Assembly: GCA_025642075.2 (NCBI GenBank)
Contig: JAODUO010001210.1
Location: 1-64,000 of the forward strand
Source: Ridgeia piscesae
Taxonomy: Eukaryota > Annelida > Polychaeta > Sabellida > Siboglinidae
Direction of reading: 5' to 3'
DNA length: 64,000 nt
Position 1 is the stretch's first letter, and each line of letters opens with the position of its first letter. Below are positions 25,186 to 64,000 of the stretch, piece by piece. The notes under the pieces are model-generated. The model ran no database searches and had not been told where the DNA came from. It saw only the letters and a program-made list of their open reading frames with translations. Both the position numbers and the translations under genes were made by a program.

Positions 25186-25192
25186 GATAAAT

Positions 25193-25209
25193 CCCGCATC
25201 TTGACACCA
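25193..25209 (-). other. Primer-binding site
   Basis: Minus strand TGGTGTCAAGATGCGGG directly follows the 5' LTR. The leading TGG pairs with the CCA end of a tRNA; the tRNA species cannot be named by eye. Confidence 0.7.
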
Positions 25210-25309
25210 TGTTATAGTCAACGACTTGACACAGCCATGTGCTACAACGCTAAGGTATATGGTGCGCCATGCATGTCAAACTAAACAGTTAAATGTATTA
25301 TCTGTAACA
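25210..25309 (-). repeat. 5' LTR of the Mag-type element
   Basis: 100 bp with TGTTA...TAACA ends. Nearly identical to 20828-20926, with differences such as CAACGAC for CAATGAC and GTATTATC for GTATCATC. Confidence 0.88.
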
Positions 25310-25319
25310 ACGACGGTAC

Positions 25320-25995
25320 ACTAAGTTTCTTAGACAACTTTTGGTGATTTACTCTTTTAATTTATTCTGAAATAAATCAATAGTTTCTTTTAAAACATAT
25401 ATGCACTGGTCTGTGCCATGCTTCTTCTTGAAAATAAACTGATTAGTATCCAAACATATTTCAATTCTACCTAGTATAATTACTTCAATAATTTGGATAA
25501 GCACACTAGCTAATGCAATTGGACGGTTATTGTCGTTAGAAGATATTTTACCAGCTTTATCCTTAATCACGTACTGGCACAAGTACAACTGACAACGTTG
25601 CCTCTAGCAGAAATCCATGAGCAAAACCGCAGGTGAAACACATAGATAGCAAGGGTACAAGTGCCTTATCTGCATATTTTATATGTTCTGAACATATGCC
25701 ATCTGACCCACAAGTATGATTAACATCAAGCTTCTTAATAGCATTTGTTACCTCCTCTACTGTGACTACAATTTCATCATGAAATGTGTCAGTCATATTC
25801 ACACGTATCTACGCTATTATTGTTAACATAGTTTAAAAGGTCAAACAAAGTTTACACCATAGACCTACTACCTCTTTTCCACCAAAAGGCATCAGGATTA
25901 ACGCCGACTGCCTCTTTGGGTAAAACAATTTAATTATTCTTGATAAATCGTAAAGCATACTTGAATCTAGCTTTGCTTTTTACATGCAAATATTC
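25320..25995 (-). pseudogene. LINE reverse transcriptase fragment (CR1/Rex1-like), upstream part
   Basis: Minus-strand frames give KSKARFKYALRFIKNN (near 25990), VTNAIKKLDVNHTCGSDGI, VIKDKAGKISSNDNNRPIAL and FKKKHGTDQCIYVLKE. These are non-LTR reverse transcriptase blocks. Stops and frameshifts are present. The sequence is cut at the 5' LTR of the Mag-type element. Confidence 0.88.
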
Positions 25996-26319
25996 CTGGG
26001 TCTACTTGAAATAATATTCTGCGCAGTATATATGACTGCGAGTTGCTTCCAGTTAATACGTCATTGGCCGCCTTGTTGTGACGCAGCCCACTCTGTCACT
26101 TGGACATTTTCCATGACTGGCTTAAAAGAACAACCAGTCAGCTGCATGGTCGGTGACGAAGACAGTTCCATGTTGACTCGTTGGCGAATCAATAAGCCAA
26201 TGCATATGCCGGATGCTTGGGAATGTTTTATTTCGGAATGGATATGCAGCTGGACATTATGCTTGCATTGTGTGCTCTATCATCCACAGTGGTGACGTAT
26301 AATACACATCCTCTTGAAC

Positions 26320-26805
26320 GTTTTAATGCATCATAATTGGATGCAGTGTCACAAAGGTTTTGTTGAAGTACGAGGACTGCATTTCTTCACCATGAGTAGA
26401 AACGACGTTTTCTGCAAAGTATATTTTCACAACACACGTCTCATCGTTAAGATTACCCTTGACCCTATGCGTCACAGCATACTGATTTGTGACGATTTCT
26501 TTGTGTTTAACAAGGATGGGATATTCCTGGTAAAACTTGTCCTTCAAGTCCGCAGCGAATACATCATGTTCGACAAAAGAAATCTTTTTTGAACTGTTTT
26601 CCACCTGGATTCGTTTCCATTCTTCCAGAGTGCCTGAATCTGTTGTTATGCCGTAGTGCATCGGCGTCTTTCTTTTCGTACTTCTCCACAACGTGGTCAG
26701 GATCTACACCGTCAAAACGTGAACGCATTTTACCAAGTACTTTCAATTTCAGAGCGAACTTTAATGTGATTGAAGCACATGCAAACCATCCTCTGAGCAT
26801 ATTTC
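26320..26805 (-). pseudogene. Unrecognised ORF pair with an apparent frameshift
   Basis: Minus frame one (26564-26800) gives FDGVDPDHVVEKYEKKDADA; frame two (26323-26691) gives GTLEEWKRIQVENSSKKISF and EIVTNQYAVTHRVKGN. Composition is protein-like and the two frames could be one broken reading frame. Position next to LINE sequence suggests a mobile-element protein. I do not recognise the family. Confidence 0.35.
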
Positions 26806-26829
26806 ACAAACATTACTTCTTTTGGTATT

Positions 26830-27880
26830 ATTAACCGTTAAAAATAAATCATTTGGAATATTGTTACGTGGGCGATGACCGTTGGTATCGATCGTACGTA
26901 ACAACAAATATGGGCCTGTGAGTATTAGCAAATCACGATATTTTCGTATAACTAATCACGTAATTAAGTGGACTGTATAATAGCGTGCTACTTTATTGTA
27001 TAGTTTGTTTTAGATTAGTACTGTGAAAACAAATTCCATTATTTTGTATTTTTACAGAGGCATTATAAGTAAAAACAAAGAAAGGAAAGTGTATTTTAAC
27101 TGTTATTTTGTATTGTAGCAGGAATTAGCATAACTTCTTTTTAGATACAACAAGAAATGCGCACAGTGCGTGAAAGAACTCGCCGAAACGAATTCAACGA
27201 TGTGTACAATTTACGTTTGACTTAGAAAATAAGGAATTTAGTATGCATTTAGTATGCTAATTGGTTTGGTCGTACAAGTTGTTGACAGTGAATTGGTGGA
27301 TTATTTTTAATACTTTTTAAGTGCAAGTTATTTGGCAGTAACTTAATTATCCATGCGAGACGTGTGTAGATTAATGCATGCGCCCATTTTGAAAACGTCG
27401 TGTCACGTGTGCAGTCAGTGCGTGAGAGGTAGACATAAATGAACTGGATAAAATACGGTCAGCATGTCAATCATATGATGACAACCTTTTTATAGACCAC
27501 GTTTTGTTAAGATACACAGTGTATAATTTCATAATCCATATTTTTAACGCACATATGAATGTTGTAGGTACCGATAGTTATTGGGTAGTTCCAATGACAA
27601 TGCCAATAGAGCTCAGCATTTACCCTACTAATATGACCTAATAATGCACAATGTTACATGAACTGGTGTTTTATTATATTACCGACCCCTTGCGGACCCT
27701 GGCGTGTCTGTGGGAACTCTACAAAAAGGACAACCACGAAAAAATGTGGTGTCAACATAACTACAGGTGTCTTGCATCGAGACACACAGTTGAACTTTGC
27801 TTTACGGTCACCTTAGTAACACACCCACATCACCTTACGATAGTCCCTGCTTTTTGTCTTCACCCACACAAAAATATCCA
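26830..27880. other. Non-coding stretch, nothing recognised
   Basis: AT-rich, no exon or repeat signature. Confidence 0.45.
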
Positions 27881-28460
27881 GGATACAACCAACCTCGACA
27901 GACCTGAACGTAGGTTTGGCTTGAAAATGAGCCAGAAGACAAATGATGACCCTGAATATTAATTTGCTAGCCTCAGTGAAAATGGACAAAGACCTCTGCA
28001 ACACTGAAACATCCACTTACTTTGGAAATGTCATTAACAAAGATGGAAGAACTGACATACAGTACATGACAACTCAGAATTTACCAGCGTTGCATGGGAT
28101 CAACATTACTGTATGGGGCGGAGAGCTGGAGTCTGATGGAACAAGACCTACCCCTTCCCGAGACTCTATTTTGGCTACAATCTGTATCCATCCAGGTGTT
28201 GCTTGTCCAATGTCCACCACCATTTAAAGAAAACGCAAAGTAGATTGAAATGTCCTTTGCATGGATACAAATGTCATCATAAAACAGCTGTCTGGTGGAC
28301 ACCAGGAGGGGAACTGAAATGTGGACACCCAAAGACAACATGGTGGAGAACAGTGGAGGATGGGCTGAGAGAAATAAACCTCAGCTGGGCACCAGACAGT
28401 GAATGGTCGGGGACTGGCAGAAGTGGAGGAATGTTTGTCACTGTTCCAAATGTCAAAGGG
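27880..28460 (+). pseudogene. LINE 3'-end relic, second copy type
   Basis: Plus-strand blocks RRFGLKMSQKTND, TSTYFGNVINKDGRTDIQY and CGHPKTTWWRTVEDGLREIN match (R)RFGLxISxKKT, FxYLGSxIxxDG and RGRPKTTWRRTVExxxxxxxL of LINE C-termini. Several frameshifts and stops. Confidence 0.78.
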
Positions 28461-28464
28461 CTTA

Positions 28465-30620
28465 GAGGGCAGTATGTAAGAATGATAGTTCCAGATTATA
28501 TATACAATAAAATACTTGCAATTTGTCCTGCCATATGGCCACCAGTTTATATCATTCATGTAACATTTGTCGAGACCTAAGCCAACGGGTGACATTGACG
28601 GAACTTTACGTTTCATTGTTATCTTTCTTTGAAAAGTCAGTAAAGCAATTCTCAAAACATGACATATTTATTGAGATTTCAAACATGTGTACAGCTGCTT
28701 CCGTGAACAGTATTACATTATCTTTTATCAAGTACATACTTGCATACATTACATATAACAGTAGTCGGAGTTAATGTGAAAACTCTTTAATAAAAGTTAA
28801 ACAGGACATCAAATGTGTACAAATAGAGTTATGCAATATTAGCAACATGCCTCTTTATAAAGTCTGCTTTGAGTTCAGTTCAACTGAAAAATAGTTGCCA
28901 CATAAACAGTATGGTCATTTTCGATTACAAATGCAAGTCTACACAAATACCAAGAAATATCATGGTACTAGTAGGTTAGTGACTAACACCGAGACCAATT
29001 TGTCTATGTATAAAGTTTGCTGTGTGTGTATTGTATCACTACAAAATTTATAATTTCTTTATATCTCATGTTTTCACTACTCTGTAAAGTATTTTCACAT
29101 TGTTGCTAATTGAACAACAGTTACTAATGATCATTTCTTATTTATATGATGCCCAGCTTTATTACAATAAGTGCGTAAAGAAATGAGACACGTCATATTT
29201 TCATGTTGTAAATATCTGGATGTGTCTGTGAATTATTTTCTGTGTACATTTCTTGTTTTTTCTGGATACCTGTAATTTAATTATTTTTAGAGTACAAATA
29301 TATACAGTCATCACTGTGATAGATCAACATTTTCTTCTTATCTTTATTGTTGTCATAAAATGACTCCTGTTTTATAAACTACCAGTATTTCATCCAATAA
29401 CATATGCAGAATAGAAAAATACATATCAATAAACACTTCCACCTTAAAATGTATTAAAAACACTTTGTAACTAGTAAATGTTACAATGGTTAGTCACGAT
29501 GTAAATATTACATATCCAACTACTCCCTGCAAGTTCTATCATTTCAACGATTACCAAACATTACCCCCTCCTACAACCCCCTCCCACAACCCCCTAATCA
29601 AATAACAAGGCTTGGGGCTAATATGAGGTATATGGTTTTGAAACAATACTCGTTTTGTTGTATTAATTTTGGCAAGATAATTTATAAGAAGCATACTTTG
29701 AAATGTTGTCTAAAATAGCTTACAAGTATTTTAATCAATATATTATTTAAGTTGATCTAAGTAAAACTAGTCACACAATTAAAGGACACTGTTTACGTTT
29801 GAGAGAATCGGAGAAAGTTGGGTGGGAGGGAATGGACAGGGGAAATGTCCCAAAAATAGACCAGTCACCAGTGCAGTTACATATACCTGTATAGTTAGTG
29901 CGAGTGTACATCAATTTTTATATAATAAAATACAAATGAGATTCGGTTGCAGAAGGCATAATGTAAACTTGCAGCAAGAATGTACAGCATTTTGCATCTA
30001 CGGCAGGAAACTGCGCTATGTCATCATACTCCCATTGTCTGAACGCTAACAACAATACATACACCACCAAACCTATCAATTACAATTACATCAAGTTTTA
30101 CAATATAATATTTCAAAGCCAATCTGCTGTTGTCATATGAATAGATGTATCAAAACATATCCAAGAAGTTAAAACAATTGTTTAGAGACTATTTGAATTG
30201 CCACAAATGAGCAGTAGGTTGACTCCTAGAATGATTTGTGTCTGCATAAACATTCAGTGGCCCTTTGGTTGCATGCATAAAGACGAACTTAACATTCACA
30301 ATGTGAAGGCACAGATACATTCCTTTGTTTCACTTAATCATTTCAGTCTATAGCACATGAGTAAACATTTACAGAATATATAAAAATACAAACTCCACAA
30401 ACCGGGTGGCCAAAATTATGGACCATTTTGCTCCTGATGAATAACCAAATTACTCATCTTGACCAGATTATAGATGCTAAAGAGGAAATATTTGTTACTA
30501 CCTCCCATCATACCAGTAACATTTATCAGCCAATAATCAACAGTGGTTTTAGCAGTACTACAGAGAAATGTCTAAAAGAAGCTGTTACTGAAAAAAAATT
30601 TAACAATCACATTTAAGTGC
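28465..30620. other. Sequence downstream of the anoctamin gene
   Basis: AT-rich with no ORF of note. It may include distal 3' UTR of the anoctamin transcript on the minus strand, since AATAAA-like hexamers recur. Confidence 0.4.
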
Positions 30621-30624
30621 ACAA

Positions 30625-30630
30625 TTTATT
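30625..30630 (-). promoter_or_regulatory. Poly(A) signal AATAAA after the anoctamin stop
   Basis: AATAAA on the minus strand 107 bases past the stop codon. It is the first canonical hexamer seen downstream. Further AT-rich sequence follows, so a longer 3' UTR is possible. Confidence 0.5.
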
Positions 30631-30736
30631 GACGTGTGACATTTAGGATGGGTAAATCCTGCTATGATCAAACACAAGTGTTTGGCAGATAACACGTGAA
30701 CCATGAGAGACTATCACACCTTCCTAGGTGCTTGAG

Positions 30737-63210
<32,474 letters not shown>

Positions 63211-63238
63211 CTGAAACGTTAAAGTAATCTCTGGTGGA

Positions 63239-63246
63239 AATATATA

Positions 63247-63319
<73 letters not shown>
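63239..63319. repeat. (TA)n array next to exon 1
   Basis: About 80 bases of TA ending 29 bases from the putative exon 1 acceptor on the minus strand. Confidence 0.95.
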
Positions 63320-63321
<2 letters not shown>

Positions 63322-64000
63322 ACAAAATAATAATAACAATCTATGTTCTTGCAGCAATATCTGTTAAAACAAATTGGAAAGTTGCACCTAAGCAATCACA
63401 GGTTGTCCGTCAAAATATCCCAGATGGAATGGTTCATATCGGAAGTAGATTATGAAAACTCTATCATGTATAGGTCTGATTGCTAGTGAGTTAACCGATG
63501 CACCCTGGGAGTTGATCAATAGTTTACCAAGATTATACAATACATTTCATGAACATTGCAGAGTGGTACTACAAATTTGACTGGAACATAACAGTTAACA
63601 TAATTTAGAAATAAAAGAATGTTCACAGTGCACTAAAACAATGAAATGATATATGGTAAAAAGTAATTGAATACAACACTGAAGCTTTAAGCCCATGAAA
63701 CATTCAAATCAACAATGCAAGGAATTGCAGACCAAAACTACCATTTCACACAGAGTTTGACAACAAAATAAAGTAACCTGTTCAAGAAGTCTGGCTTGGA
63801 ACATGCCAATGTATTTGTACATAGAATTTCAGTTTTGTTTTCAACAAAATGACTACTTTCCTCTATCCAAATTTTTTGAACAGGTCACTTGAGAAATTTA
63901 AATATGGACCTAGACATGTTACATAATGACCATACATGCGCCACACAGCAAACAAGAAATCATAAAATTTAAAACAAATTAAACATATTTTTAAGCTAGG

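Larger units (their letters stand above)
20828..25309 (-). mobile_element. Degenerate Ty3/Gypsy retrotransposon, Mag-type, ~4.5 kb
   Basis: Runs 5' to 3' on the minus strand: 100-bp LTR (25210-25309), primer-binding site, gag with zinc knuckles, protease, reverse transcriptase, RNase H, integrase, polypurine tract and 99-bp LTR (20828-20926). Gene order with integrase after RNase H is Ty3/Gypsy. Very short LTRs and the K02A2.6-like polyprotein style fit the Mag group. Coding is broken by frameshifts, stops and deletions, and the LTRs differ at about four sites, so it is an old, dead copy. It interrupts a LINE: LINE reading frame flanks it on both sides. No target-site duplication is visible. 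Confidence 0.92.

Noticed and set aside
21298..25204. Plus-strand ORFs across the retroelement
   Set aside because: Shadows of gag-pol on the minus strand.
20823..25314. Target-site duplication around the LTR element
   Set aside because: Flanks ATGCT and ACGAC do not match; none could be supported.

Overview
The window is animal genomic DNA, not bacterial. It has no operons or compact genes. It has long AT-rich introns with GT-AG borders, many microsatellites and minisatellites, tRNA-derived SINEs, LINE relics and a Ty3/Gypsy element of Mag type. Intron size, repeat content and transposon types fit a marine invertebrate, most likely a mollusc. That placement is inference; no sequence seen here fixes the species.

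The one clear gene is an anoctamin (TMEM16 family; calcium-activated chloride channel or lipid scramblase) on the minus strand. I traced 25 coding exons from 63210 down to the stop at 30737. All have GT-AG borders, every splice phase matches its neighbour, and together they give about 851 residues: dimerisation-domain N-terminus, ten membrane segments, and the six conserved calcium-site residues. The true N-terminus lies beyond the right edge. A poly(A) signal sits just after the stop.

Region by region: 1-9.2 kb is intergenic, with three diverged copies of an unknown repeat, SINE relics, a promoter-like CpG patch and an apparently error-rich stretch. 9.2-19.8 kb is mostly featureless apart from satellites and a hairpin around an AT array. 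19.8-28.5 kb is a transposon graveyard: a degenerate Mag-type LTR element with ~100-bp LTRs sits inside a CR1/Rex1-like LINE, flanked by other LINE tails. 28.5-30.6 kb holds little. 30.7-63.2 kb is the anoctamin gene.

The most unusual signal lies in the anoctamin introns. At least four exon-intron junctions have been copied into tandem arrays beside the real exon: a 71-bp unit carrying a 3' splice site about 41 times, a 41-bp unit carrying a 5' splice site about 22 times, a 54-bp unit about 27 times derived from another 3' splice site whose AG is lost in the copies, and a ~130-bp unit three times at a fourth junction. I also see a phase-compatible 18-nt candidate microexon. Other intron arrays (15, 17, 21 and 30 bp) lack a clear junction origin.
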